Assembly: GCF_008364825.1 (NCBI RefSeq)
Contig: NZ_VTTO01000028.1
Coordinates: 1-46,877, forward strand
Length of the DNA stretch: 46,877 bases
DNA from: Azospirillum sp. B21
GTDB taxonomy: Bacteria > Pseudomonadota > Alphaproteobacteria > Azospirillales > Azospirillaceae
Reading direction: 5' to 3'
Below the pieces are notes generated by a model. It was not told the DNA's origin, did not search any database, and worked only from the letters and a program-made list of their open reading frames with translations. A program made the position numbers and the translations under genes. Of this stretch, positions 1 to 6,957 are shown one piece after another. Numbering within the stretch: the first letter of the stretch is position 1; each line of letters begins with the position of its first letter.

Positions 1-75
1 AAGATGGCCTGATGGGCGTTGGCGGGCTGCTGCAGCCGCCTTCTTGGTCTCGATCAAGTTAATGTGACGATGCCG
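1..75 (+). repeat. Left terminal inverted repeat (probable IS end)
   Basis: These 75 bases are the exact reverse complement of positions 46801-46875. Identity stops abruptly at base 76, where recognisable CusA coding begins. Read rightwards, the repeat has an open frame that ends in ...FLVSIKLM and a stop a few bases before the junction. This is compatible with the C-terminus of an IS transposase, possibly IS5-like. The element itself lies outside the window, so its family is not established. An assembly overlap ending inside a repeated IS would also look like this. Confidence 0.75.
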
Positions 76-552
76 GCGGGGGGCATCTGGCTGCTCTGGT
101 ACTTGGGCTTCAACCTGTCGGTCGCGGTGGGCGTCGGCTTCATCGCGCTGGCGGGCGTGGCCGTGGAGACGGCCATCGTCATGCTCGTGTACCTGAACCT
201 CGCGCTGAGGCGGCGCCGGACCGAGGCCGCGGCCGCGGGGCGGCCGATGACGGCCCGCGACATCGAGGACGCCGTCGTCGAGGGCGCCCTGCTGCGGCTG
301 CGGCCCAAGGTGATGACGGTGGCGACCATCTTCGCGGGCCTGTTCCCGATCATGGTCGGCGAGGGCACCGGCTCCGAGGTCATGCGACGCATCGCCACCC
401 CGATGGTCGGCGGCATGGCGAGCACGACGGCCCTGACGCTCATCGTCATCCCGGCCGTCTACCTGGTTTGGCAACGGTTCCTCCTGCGGAACCAGGCCGT
501 TGCCACGGCGGACGACGTCCGCGCGTTGGGTTCCGCACATCCCGCAGAGTGA
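76..552 (+). pseudogene. cusA: CusA/CzcA-type RND efflux pump, C-terminal fragment
   Basis: About 158 residues remain of a protein that normally has about 1040. The fragment begins at the GGIWLLW segment in the last membrane block and reads through NLSVAVGVGFIALAGVAVE, the conserved RPKVMT stretch and the final transmembrane helices. In CusA the inner-membrane pump exports Cu(I) through CusB and CusC. The 5' part is replaced by the 75-bp terminal repeat. An apparent upstream start at base 19 lies inside that repeat and is not a native start. The copper-binding periplasmic domains and proton-relay helices are missing, so the product cannot pump. The gene leads directly into the CusF-like gene, 11 bases downstream. 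Confidence 0.85.
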
Positions 553-563
553 AGGAAAGCATC

Positions 564-938
564 ATGAAGACATTCCACCCCGTCATCGCCGCGGCCGTCG
601 CGATGCTCCTGGCCGGACCGGCCCTGGCGCAGATGGACATGTCCGGCCAGGGCAAGCCGCAGGGCGGCGGCATGGACCACGGCTCCATGTCCATGGCCAA
701 GCCCGCCGACAAGGGCGCTATGGGCTCGGGCACCGTCAAGAAGGTCGACGCGGCCAAGCGCACGGTGAACCTGAGCCACGGCCCCATCCCGGCCATCAAC
801 TGGCCCGCCATGACCATGGACTTCCCGGTCGCGCCCGAGGTCGACCTCAGCGGCGTGAAGGCGGGCCAATCCGTCGAGTTCACCTTGGCCGGGGCCGGGG
901 GCAACTACACGGTCACGAGCCTCAGGCCCAGCAAGTGA
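564..938 (+). CDS. cusF: CusF-like periplasmic copper chaperone
   Basis: The 124-residue protein starts with a Sec signal peptide ending ALA-Q (residues 1-21). A Met/His-rich linker follows (MDMSGQG, MDHGSMSM), then a compact CusF-like beta-barrel of about 75 residues. The barrel keeps the family pattern GTVKKVD, a stretch with H and P before INWPAMTMDF, and a V-x-F-T-L strand near the end. In CusF this region binds Cu(I)/Ag(I) through two Met, one His and a Trp, and hands the metal to CusB/CusA. The W-P-A-M-T-M segment here supplies the equivalent Trp and Met residues. The ATG has an AAGGAAAG ribosome site. The gene lies 11 bases after the cusA stop, so co-transcription is expected. Confidence 0.85.
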   Translation: MKTFHPVIAAAVAMLLAGPALAQMDMSGQGKPQGGGMDHGSMSMAKPADKGAMGSGTVKKVDAAKRTVNLSHGPIPAINWPAMTMDFPVAPEVDLSGVKAGQSVEFTLAGAGGNYTVTSLRPSK

Positions 939-948
939 AGCTCGGCTG

Positions 949-1007
949 GCCCAGGCGGCCGCTCCCGGCCCTCCGGTCCTTCGGGAGACCAGGGCAGCCG
1001 CCTGGGC
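949..1007 (+). terminator. GC-rich stem-loop after the cusF-like gene
   Basis: A perfect 11-bp stem is formed by GCCCAGGCGGC (949-959) and its complement at 997-1007. A smaller hairpin around the TTCG tetraloop at 980-983 lies inside the loop. No T-run follows, so it could attenuate transcription, protect the 3' end or terminate weakly. Confidence 0.4.
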
Positions 1008-1150
1008 TAGGGTAGGGATGAATGGGGGGTGGTCAGCGGTTGGGCTCCGGCCGCCGACGCGGCGTCCGCTCCGGCAACCGTCGCGGCCCCCTCGGCAGGC
1101 GAACCCAATCGTCACCTGGACCGGCCGTCGGCCTCTGGCGCGGCTTGGTC

Positions 1151-1735
1151 GTGACGGAGGACACCGTGAAGGCATTCGTTCCCGTGCGCCGCCTCCCAGC
1201 CCGCTCGGCCCTGGACGCCGAGCCGCGGATGGGGATCACGGAGGCAGTCGACCAAGGCGCCTCCGACCACGCCTCACATGCCGGATGGCTGGCGGCCCTC
1301 CGGCGCTACCTGGCCATCGTCGCCATCGGGAACCTGGCGTGGGAGCTCCTCCATATGCCGCTCTACACGCTCTGGGAGACCGGGACGGCGGGCGAGATCG
1401 TGTTCGCCGCCGTCCATTGCACCGGCGGCGACGTCCTGATCGCACTGGCCTCCCTGGTGGCGGCCCTGCTCCTGGCGGGGAGCCGTCGCTGGCCCCGGCG
1501 GCGGTTCTCGGTCGTGGCCGCCCTGACCGTCGCGTTCGGGCTCGGCTACACCGCCTTCAGCGAGTGGCTGAACATCGGGGTCCGGGGGACCTGGGCCTAT
1601 TCCGACCTGATGCCGGCGCTGCCCTGGCTGGAAACCGGCTTGTCGCCGGTGGCGCAGTGGATGGTCATCCCGGCCCTGGCGTTCCGGTCGATCCGGCCGC
1701 CCCGGGCGTCGGAACCCTTGGACGAAAATCTTTGA
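1151..1735 (+). CDS. Uncharacterised polytopic membrane protein
   Basis: The GTG at 1151 gives 194 residues; the ATG at 1229 is an alternative that keeps all membrane segments. The frame is open further upstream, but that part is Arg-rich and looks non-coding. About four hydrophobic helices are visible: AIVAIGNLAWELLHMPLY, VLIALASLVAALLLA, VVAALTVAFGLGYTAF and a final one around PVAQWMVIPALAF. His, Trp and Glu sit within the first membrane segment (NLAWELLHMPLYTLWE). No family is recognised with certainty. Its place between cusF and the Cu-ATPase suggests an inner-membrane accessory role in metal handling, which is inference only. Confidence 0.65.
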   Translation: MTEDTVKAFVPVRRLPARSALDAEPRMGITEAVDQGASDHASHAGWLAALRRYLAIVAIGNLAWELLHMPLYTLWETGTAGEIVFAAVHCTGGDVLIALASLVAALLLAGSRRWPRRRFSVVAALTVAFGLGYTAFSEWLNIGVRGTWAYSDLMPALPWLETGLSPVAQWMVIPALAFRSIRPPRASEPLDENL

Positions 1736-1858
1736 CCTTCCAACCACTGGAGGGTGGAGCCTGGAACCAATCGACCCGGAGTCCCACCGGGCAGGCGTTC
1801 GCCCCGGGGGCCGAAGACGCTGCCGGACGGCGCGAGCGCAAGGAAATGGAGGACGACC

Positions 1859-4237
1859 ATGGCTGACCTGCATCGCGGCCACGCGCATCACCGCCACGAT
1901 CCTCACGGACACGGTGACGGCCCGAAGGTGACGGATCCCGTCTGCGGGATGGCCGTCGATCCGACGAGGTCCACGCACCGCGCCGTCCACGACGGGCAGA
2001 CCTTCCACTTCTGCTCGGCCCGCTGCCACGACCGATTCGTCGCCGATCCCGAGCGCTACCTGGCCCCGGCCGCCAAGCCAGCGGCCCCCGGGCATGCGGA
2101 CCGGGAGTCGCCGCAGAAGGGCGTCATCTACACCTGCCCGATGCACCCCGAGATCCGGCAGGAGGGGCCGGGCACCTGCCCGATCTGCGGCATGGCGCTC
2201 GAGCCGGTGACCGCAGGCGTCGAGGGCGAGCCGAACCCCGAGCTCGCGGACATGACCCGCCGGTTCTGGATCGGCACGGCCCTCGCCGTGCCCCTCGTCA
2301 TCCTCGAGATGGCCGCCCACATCCCCGGCCTCGGACTGCACGGCGTCCTCTCGCCCCGCACCTCCGTGTGGGCCCAGTTCCTGCTGGCCACCCCGGTGGT
2401 GCTGTGGGCGGGCTGGCCGCTGCTCGAGCGCGGCTGGCGGTCCTTCGTCACCCGCCGCCTGAACATGTTCTCGCTGATCGCGCTCGGCGTCGGCGCCGCC
2501 TACCTGTTCAGCCTCGTGGCCACCGTCCTGCCGGGCCTCTTCCCGGCCGGGTTCCGCGACGCGGAGGGGCTGGTCGCCGTCTACTACGAGGCGGCCGCGG
2601 TCATCACCGTGCTGGTCCTGCTCGGGCAGGTCCTGGAGCTCCGGGCCCGTGAGCGCACCGGCGGCGCCATCAAGGCGTTGCTGAACCTGACGCCCAAGAC
2701 CGCCCGGCGCGTCCGCGACGGCGCCGACGACGAAGAGATCGCGTTGGACCGGGTCCAGGTGGGCGACCGGCTCCGCGTCAGGCCCGGCGAGGGTGTGCCG
2801 GTCGACGGGCGGGTTCTGGAGGGCCGTAGCGCCGTCGACGAGTCCATGGTCACCGGCGAGTCCCTGCCCGTCGAGAAGGAACCCGGCGCCACGGTGATCG
2901 GGGGCACCATCAACCAGACCGGTGCGCTGATCGTGGTTGCGGAGAAGGTTGGCTCGGACACCATGCTGTCGCGCATCGTGACCATGGTGGCCGAGGCGCA
3001 GCGGTCGAGGGCGCCGATCCAGCGACTCGCCGACCTCGTGTCGGCGTGGTTCGTCCCCTCCGTCATCGTCGTCGCCGTGCTGGCGTTCGTCGGCTGGATG
3101 ATCTGGGGGCCGTCGCCGGGCTTCGCCTACGCGCTCATCGCGGCCGTGTCGGTCCTCATCATCGCGTGCCCCTGCGCCCTGGGTCTGGCGACGCCGATGT
3201 CGATCATGGTGGGCGTCGGCAAGGGGGCGACCGCGGGTGTGCTGATCAAGAACGCCGAGGCGCTGGAGCGCTTCGAGACGGTCGACACCCTGGTCGTCGA
3301 CAAGACCGGCACCCTCACCGAGGGCAAGCCCCGCGTGGTCGGCGTGACCCCCGCGCCCGGTTTCGATGAGGCGACCGTCCTGTCGCTGGCGGCGAGCCTG
3401 GAGCGGTCGAGCGAGCATCCCCTGGCGGCCGCCATCGTCGCCTCCGCACGCGAGCGCGGTCTGTCGGTCGAGGATGTGGCCGAGTTCGGCTCGGTGACCG
3501 GCAAGGGCGTGGCGGGCAGGGTGAACGGGCGCACGGTGGTCCTCGGCAACGCCGCCATGATGCGGGAGCGGGGGATCGCCCTGGGCAGCCTGGAAGCCCA
3601 GGCGGACGACCTCCGGCGCGACGGCGCCACGGCCCTGTTCGCCGCCCTGGACGGCAAGCCCGGCGGTGTCATCGCGGTCGCGGACCCGATCAAGGCCAGC
3701 ACCCCGGATGCGCTCAAGACGCTCCGCGAGCATGGCATCCACATCGTGATGCTGACCGGCGACAACCGGACCACGGCCGAGGCCGTCGCGCGGAAGCTGG
3801 GCATCGACGCGGTCGAGGCCGAGGTCCTGCCCGAGGACAAGAACCGGGTGGTCAAGCGCCTGAGGGCCGAGGGCCGGGTGGTGGCGATGGCAGGCGACGG
3901 GGTCAACGACGCCCCGGCCCTGGCCGAGGCGGACATCGGTGTCGCCATGGGAACGGGCACGGACGTCGCCATCCAGAGCGCGGGGGTCACCCTGGTCAAG
4001 GGCGATCTCGCGGGCATCGCGCGGGCGCGCGCGCTGAGCCGGGCGACGATGCGCAACATCCGGCAGAACCTGTTCCTCGCCTTCGTCTACAACGCGATCG
4101 GCGTCCCGATCGCCGCGGGCGTGCTCTACCCGCTGTTCGGCTGGACGTTGAGCCCCATCATCGCTGCCGCCGCGATGGCCCTGAGCTCGGTCAGCGTGAT
4201 CGGGAATGCGCTTCGCCTTCGGACCCTTCGGCTGTGA
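1859..4237 (+). CDS. copA: Cu(+)-exporting P1B-type ATPase
   Basis: The 792-residue ATPase exports Cu(I) across the inner membrane. Domain order is a His-rich tail (residues 5-18), a YHS-like domain (25-68, DPVCGM and FCSARC), a heavy-metal-binding module (91-116, YTCPMHP and GTCPICGM), then membrane helices. The A-domain TGES lies at about 332, the transport-site CPC at 437-439, phosphorylated Asp481 in DKTGT, then SEHP and GDGVND at about 679. The last helices carry YN and MALSSVSV, which mark the Cu(I) P1B-1 subgroup. It lacks the classic N-terminal HMA domain and has YHS plus CPMHP instead, as seen in many CopB/SilP-like pumps. The ATG at 1859 has GGAGG upstream; in-frame upstream sequence looks non-coding. 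Confidence 0.95.
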   Translation: MADLHRGHAHHRHDPHGHGDGPKVTDPVCGMAVDPTRSTHRAVHDGQTFHFCSARCHDRFVADPERYLAPAAKPAAPGHADRESPQKGVIYTCPMHPEIRQEGPGTCPICGMALEPVTAGVEGEPNPELADMTRRFWIGTALAVPLVILEMAAHIPGLGLHGVLSPRTSVWAQFLLATPVVLWAGWPLLERGWRSFVTRRLNMFSLIALGVGAAYLFSLVATVLPGLFPAGFRDAEGLVAVYYEAAAVITVLVLLGQVLELRARERTGGAIKALLNLTPKTARRVRDGADDEEIALDRVQVGDRLRVRPGEGVPVDGRVLEGRSAVDESMVTGESLPVEKEPGATVIGGTINQTGALIVVAEKVGSDTMLSRIVTMVAEAQRSRAPIQRLADLVSAWFVPSVIVVAVLAFVGWMIWGPSPGFAYALIAAVSVLIIACPCALGLATPMSIMVGVGKGATAGVLIKNAEALERFETVDTLVVDKTGTLTEGKPRVVGVTPAPGFDEATVLSLAASLERSSEHPLAAAIVASARERGLSVEDVAEFGSVTGKGVAGRVNGRTVVLGNAAMMRERGIALGSLEAQADDLRRDGATALFAALDGKPGGVIAVADPIKASTPDALKTLREHGIHIVMLTGDNRTTAEAVARKLGIDAVEAEVLPEDKNRVVKRLRAEGRVVAMAGDGVNDAPALAEADIGVAMGTGTDVAIQSAGVTLVKGDLAGIARARALSRATMRNIRQNLFLAFVYNAIGVPIAAGVLYPLFGWTLSPIIAAAAMALSSVSVIGNALRLRTLRL

Positions 4238-4292
4238 GCGGCGGGCCGCCGCTCACGCCCCTCGTCGGATTGCAGCAACCAGGACGGATGCC

Positions 4293-4418
4293 ATGATGCA
4301 CAATATGGAAGGGATGGGATGGATGATGGGAGCCATGGGAATCGTCTGGCTCCTGGTCCTTGTCTTCCTGATCCTCGGAATTGCCGCTTTCGTGAAATAC
4401 TTGCGGTCGGGGCGATGA
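4293..4418 (+). CDS. 41-residue single-helix membrane peptide
   Basis: The peptide begins with a Met-rich stretch (MMHNMEGMGWMMG), continues with one transmembrane helix (IVWLLVLVFLILGIAAFV) and ends in a basic tail KYLRSGR. It follows the Cu-ATPase by 55 bases. Small Met/His-headed membrane peptides are common beside copper ATPases and RND pumps and may act as regulators or periplasm-facing copper ligands. No family is assigned. There are several Met codons near the start; the first, at 4293, is taken. Confidence 0.7.
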   Translation: MMHNMEGMGWMMGAMGIVWLLVLVFLILGIAAFVKYLRSGR

Positions 4419-4458
4419 GACGCCCTTCTCCGTCGCACCACGTGCAACGGCAGCGCCC

Positions 4459-4487
4459 TTGGCCGAACCTGAACATCGAGCTATATT
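4459..4487 (+). promoter_or_regulatory. Promoter of the first Cys/Met-rich secreted protein
   Basis: TTGGCC (4459-4464), a 17-base spacer and TATATT (4482-4487) form a good sigma-70 promoter. The -10 ends only 9 bases before the ATG at 4497, so the transcript would be nearly leaderless. The same arrangement precedes the paralogue at 6507. Confidence 0.65.
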
Positions 4488-4496
4488 AGACCCGTC

Positions 4497-4853
4497 ATGC
4501 AGGTCGTTCGCCGCATCCTCTCCGTCGTGTTCATCCTGGTCTTCGCGCTCGGGACGACGGCGCTGGCCGCCCAGGTGCCGATGAGGGGCACGATGGGAAG
4601 TCCGGTGGCGACCCTGGGCATGGGCGTCGCCAGTTCCCCCGCCTGCCCGGACTGCGGCGACAACGACCAGGGCATGATGACCATGGCGGCGTGCCACGGC
4701 GGCGTCTGCGTCATCCCCTCCATGCTGCCTCCCGAGGCGCCGCACCCGCCTTCGATGCCCGTGGCCTCCCCGGTCCCCCATGACCCGGCGCTCGGGTGGG
4801 GCGAGACCCCGCATCCGGAGCCGTACCCTCCGAAGTCCACCCTGCGCATCTGA
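4497..4853 (+). CDS. Secreted Cys/Met/His-rich protein, copy 1
   Basis: The 118-residue protein has a Sec signal peptide (residues 1-25, ending ALAAQ). It then has a Met-rich stretch, CPDC, GMMTMAACHGGVC, and a Pro-rich tail with scattered His. It is paralogous to the gene at 6507: both have RRILSV near the start, ALGTTA-AAQV at the signal cleavage region, C-x2-C, and M-x-A-x-CHGG-x-C at matching places. Four conserved Cys plus Met and His suggest a periplasmic metal-binding protein. The family is not recognised. A separate promoter with almost no 5' leader suggests independent regulation within the copper cluster. Confidence 0.75.
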   Translation: MQVVRRILSVVFILVFALGTTALAAQVPMRGTMGSPVATLGMGVASSPACPDCGDNDQGMMTMAACHGGVCVIPSMLPPEAPHPPSMPVASPVPHDPALGWGETPHPEPYPPKSTLRI

Positions 4854-5002
4854 TCCGCGCCCGCCAACCGTCGGCGGCGCCGCGGTGATCGCCTGATCGG
4901 GTCGCGACCACGCGGCCAATCCGGCTGACCCAGACGCCCGGAGTTGGTCCGGGCGCGTCGGGAAGGCCACCGATGCGAGGGCAACCATGCCCCTGATTTC
5001 CC

Positions 5003-5024
5003 TGCCCCGGCCCGCGCCGGGGCA
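5003..5024. repeat. GC hairpin repeat, copy 1
   Basis: TGCCCCGGC and GCCGGGGCA form a 9-bp stem around a CCGC loop. The core is repeated at 5085-5101. It resembles a short REP-like or mRNA-stabilising element between genes. Confidence 0.5.
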
Positions 5025-5084
5025 CCTTGCCACCCGCGGGAACGAGCTCGGCCGCCTCCCGCCCGCTGCGTCTGCGCGACCTTT

Positions 5085-5101
5085 CCCCGGCCCGCGCCGG
5101 G
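5085..5101. repeat. GC hairpin repeat, copy 2
   Basis: The 17-base core CCCCGGCCCGCGCCGGG is identical to 5005-5021, and both are followed by CTTGCC a few bases on. The stem is shorter than in copy 1. Confidence 0.5.
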
Positions 5102-5193
5102 AGCTTGCCCCGCTGGATGACGGCGGGCGTGGGCGGCGGCTGAGCCGACCACGGCCCGTCTCAGATCAGCTTTCCGGATCCATGGAGAAAACG

Positions 5194-5832
5194 ATGAAAT
5201 TCATGTCCCGCACCCTTCTGCCGGTCGTGGCCCTCGCGGCGTCGGTCTCGCTCGCCCAGGCCCAGACCCAACCGGATCACCAGGCCCACCACGTGGCGGG
5301 CCAAGGCGCAACCCAAGCCGCTCCAACGGCTTCGTCTGACCAGTCCCACGGCAGCATGCAGGGCATGACGGGTCCGGGCGACACGATGCGCATGATGCCC
5401 ATGATGCAAGGGATGATGGGACAGCGGAACGCGCAGTCCGACACCGACGCGATCTCCTGTCCGATGATGGCCACGGGCGGCATGGGGTCGATGGGCAGCA
5501 TGGGCATGCCCTTCGAGCACGTTGAGGGCCGGATCGCCTTCCTCAAGGCCGAGCTCGGCATCACCGACGCCCAGACCAAGGAATGGAAGGCTTTCGCCGA
5601 CGCCCTGCGGACGAACGCCGAGGTCCACCGCTCCATGCACGGGCAGATGATGAAGGGTGAGACGTCAGCATCCCTGACCGAGCGCCTCGCGCAACGGGAA
5701 AGGGCGCTGTCGGTCCGGTTGGAGGCCACGAAGAGGCTCAACGCCGCCGCGACCCCGCTCTTCGCCGCGCTGTCGGAGGAGCAGAGGAAGGCCGCCGAAG
5801 ACCTGCTCGGCGGCTCGCTGGGCATGATGTGA
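5194..5832 (+). CDS. Met-rich Spy/CpxP-like periplasmic protein
   Basis: The 212-residue protein has a Sec signal peptide ending AQAQ. A long His/Met-rich region follows (HQAHH; runs such as MRMMPMMQGMMG and MGSMGSMGMP). The C-terminal half is helical and matches the LTxxQ (Spy/CpxP) pattern: HVEGRIAFLKAELGITDAQTKEWKAF, then an ATKRLNAAATPLFAALSEEQRKAAEDLL helix. Spy-like proteins are periplasmic chaperones, and Met-rich versions next to copper pumps are thought to bind Cu(I). The ATG at 5194 has GGAGAAAACG upstream. An ATG at 5182 is possible, but it lies inside that ribosome site. Confidence 0.8.
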   Translation: MKFMSRTLLPVVALAASVSLAQAQTQPDHQAHHVAGQGATQAAPTASSDQSHGSMQGMTGPGDTMRMMPMMQGMMGQRNAQSDTDAISCPMMATGGMGSMGSMGMPFEHVEGRIAFLKAELGITDAQTKEWKAFADALRTNAEVHRSMHGQMMKGETSASLTERLAQRERALSVRLEATKRLNAAATPLFAALSEEQRKAAEDLLGGSLGMM

Positions 5833-5872
5833 TCCACACCGGATGGAGAACGGATGGAGAAAGGAACCCAAC

Positions 5873-6502
5873 ATGGATGGACAAACTCGGCGGATGCCTT
5901 GGTGGCGCAGCTGGCCTGTTCTCGGCGGCCTCGGCCTCCTCGCCCTTGCAGCCGTATCCCTGTCGGTGACCTATCCGGGTCACTTGGCCGCGGCCCTGCC
6001 TTATCTGGGCCTTCTGGCCTGCCCGCTGATGCACCTGGTCATGTGCTCCGGCATGAAAAAGGGAAGCTCCTGCGACAAACCGGGCGACCAGAAGCAGTGT
6101 GATGGCGTCTCGGGGCGCCCATGCCGGGCGCCCCACCCGAGCGGCCGAGGAGGTTGTCGCGGCAAGTCGCCCGAGGCCAGGAGCCGCGGACGGTTTCCGC
6201 CTGCACCGATGCCGAACAGCGGAGGCGAAGAATGCGGAGCCGGAGCCTGGAAAGGCAGATCCTCAATGCGTTCAAGAGGGCCATGGATGAGGGCCAACAC
6301 GATGCTGCCGAACATCTCCTGCGCGCCCTCGAGGCTCTCGCGTCGGATGGGGTGCTCGGTTCACCCTTGGGCGAGGCATACGCATGCCTTGCTCGACATG
6401 GCTCTCGTCCCGGTCCTCGGCGCCAAAATCATTGAGAACGCCGGAGTTGCGAACACGGGGCGACAAACCTGTTGGCCTGCCCCCCTGACGAGCTCATATT
6501 GA
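5873..6502 (+). CDS. DUF2933-type small membrane protein, 3' end uncertain
   Basis: The first 65 residues match the DUF2933 pattern: a helix (VLGGLGLLALAAVSLSVTY) and then LAAALPYLGLLACPLMHLVM followed by metal-ligand-type residues. Members are usually 60-90 residues and sit in copper clusters. Here the frame runs on to 6502 and would fully contain the better-supported gene at 6232-6435. After about position 6090 the translation is Arg/Pro/Cys-rich and family-like signal is lost. A one-base shift would stop the protein at 6100-6102. The real end is therefore probably near 6100, through a frameshift or sequence error. The ATG at 5873 has AAAGGA upstream. Confidence 0.55.
   Translation: MDGQTRRMPWWRSWPVLGGLGLLALAAVSLSVTYPGHLAAALPYLGLLACPLMHLVMCSGMKKGSSCDKPGDQKQCDGVSGRPCRAPHPSGRGGCRGKSPEARSRGRFPPAPMPNSGGEECGAGAWKGRSSMRSRGPWMRANTMLPNISCAPSRLSRRMGCSVHPWARHTHALLDMALVPVLGAKIIENAGVANTGRQTCWPAPLTSSY
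6232..6435 (+). CDS. Small helical protein of unknown function
   Basis: The 67-residue protein is predicted mainly helical (LERQILNAFKRAMDEGQHDAAEHLLRALEAL). It starts at an ATG preceded by GGAGGCGAAGA, one of the strongest ribosome sites in this region. The pattern resembles a small cytoplasmic TPR-like helix pair found beside metal genes in Rhizobiales and Rhodospirillales. Family assignment is not secure. It lies in another frame inside the run-on reading frame of the DUF2933 gene, and this start argues that the run-on frame is not translated. Confidence 0.6.
   Translation: MRSRSLERQILNAFKRAMDEGQHDAAEHLLRALEALASDGVLGSPLGEAYACLARHGSRPGPRRQNH
6472..6500 (+). promoter_or_regulatory. Promoter of the second Cys/Met-rich secreted protein
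   Basis: TTGGCC (6472-6477), a 17-base spacer and CATATT (6495-6500) lie just 6 bases before the ATG at 6507. The -35 hexamer and spacer length are identical to those at 4459-4487, and GAGCT precedes or overlaps the -10 in both. A leaderless mRNA is predicted. Confidence 0.65.
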
Positions 6503-6506
6503 AACC

Positions 6507-6863
6507 ATGGCCTGCCTGCGCCGTATCCTGTCCGTCCTGCTGATCCTGGGCCTCGCGCTCGGGACGACGGCGCAGGCTGCCCAGGTGGGCATGATGGCGG
6601 GCACACAGGAGACGGCCGCGGCCGCCATGGACGGCGGCATGGCGGGCTGCGAGGGCTGCGCTTCCGGCCAGGAGACCGGCAAGGGCATGGACATGGCGGG
6701 CTGCCACGGAGGCATCTGCATCGTCCTGCCCGGTCTTCTGCCGGACTCTCCCGACAGCCCCTCCGTCGCGCCTGGCGCCTTCGCCGCCGCGTCGCCGACG
6801 GTCGCGGACGGCTTGTCGCCGCCGCCTGACCACCGGCCTCCGATACCCTCATCCCTTGCCTGA
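6507..6863 (+). CDS. Secreted Cys/Met/His-rich protein, copy 2
   Basis: The protein has 118 residues, the same length as its paralogue at 4497. A signal peptide (1-25, ending AQAAQ) is followed by MMAG, CEGC, a Gly/Met stretch, DMAGCHGGIC and a Pro-rich tail. Similarity is strongest in the signal peptide and around the CxxC and CHGGxC motifs. The tails differ, which indicates an old duplication. Binding of copper in the periplasm is an inference from composition and neighbours. It is just upstream of the multicopper oxidase. Confidence 0.75.
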   Translation: MACLRRILSVLLILGLALGTTAQAAQVGMMAGTQETAAAAMDGGMAGCEGCASGQETGKGMDMAGCHGGICIVLPGLLPDSPDSPSVAPGAFAAASPTVADGLSPPPDHRPPIPSSLA

Positions 6864-6957
6864 GACGCGCGCCGACGCACGTCGTGCGCCCGATGTACCT
6901 GCCTAACCGGCGGGGCCAAGCTGGCTACCCGCCGTCAGGCCCAGTTCGAGGGATTGA

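Larger units (their letters stand above)
4854..5193. other. Intergenic stretch with two GC-rich hairpins
   Basis: No convincing gene lies in these 340 bases, although a frame is open from 4987 into the next gene without codon character. Two copies of CCCCGGCCCGCGCCGGG lie 80 bases apart. They are listed separately as repeats. Confidence 0.5.

Noticed and set aside
1274..3742. 822-codon open frame on the minus strand opposite the Cu-ATPase
   Set aside because: It is the shadow of a high-GC gene: translation is low-complexity Asp/Arg/His/Gly and all conserved motifs lie on the plus strand.
4440..4500. CueR-type operator upstream of the 4497 gene
   Set aside because: A sigma-70 promoter is visible, but the dyad and the 19-20 bp spacer typical of MerR-family copper promoters are absent.
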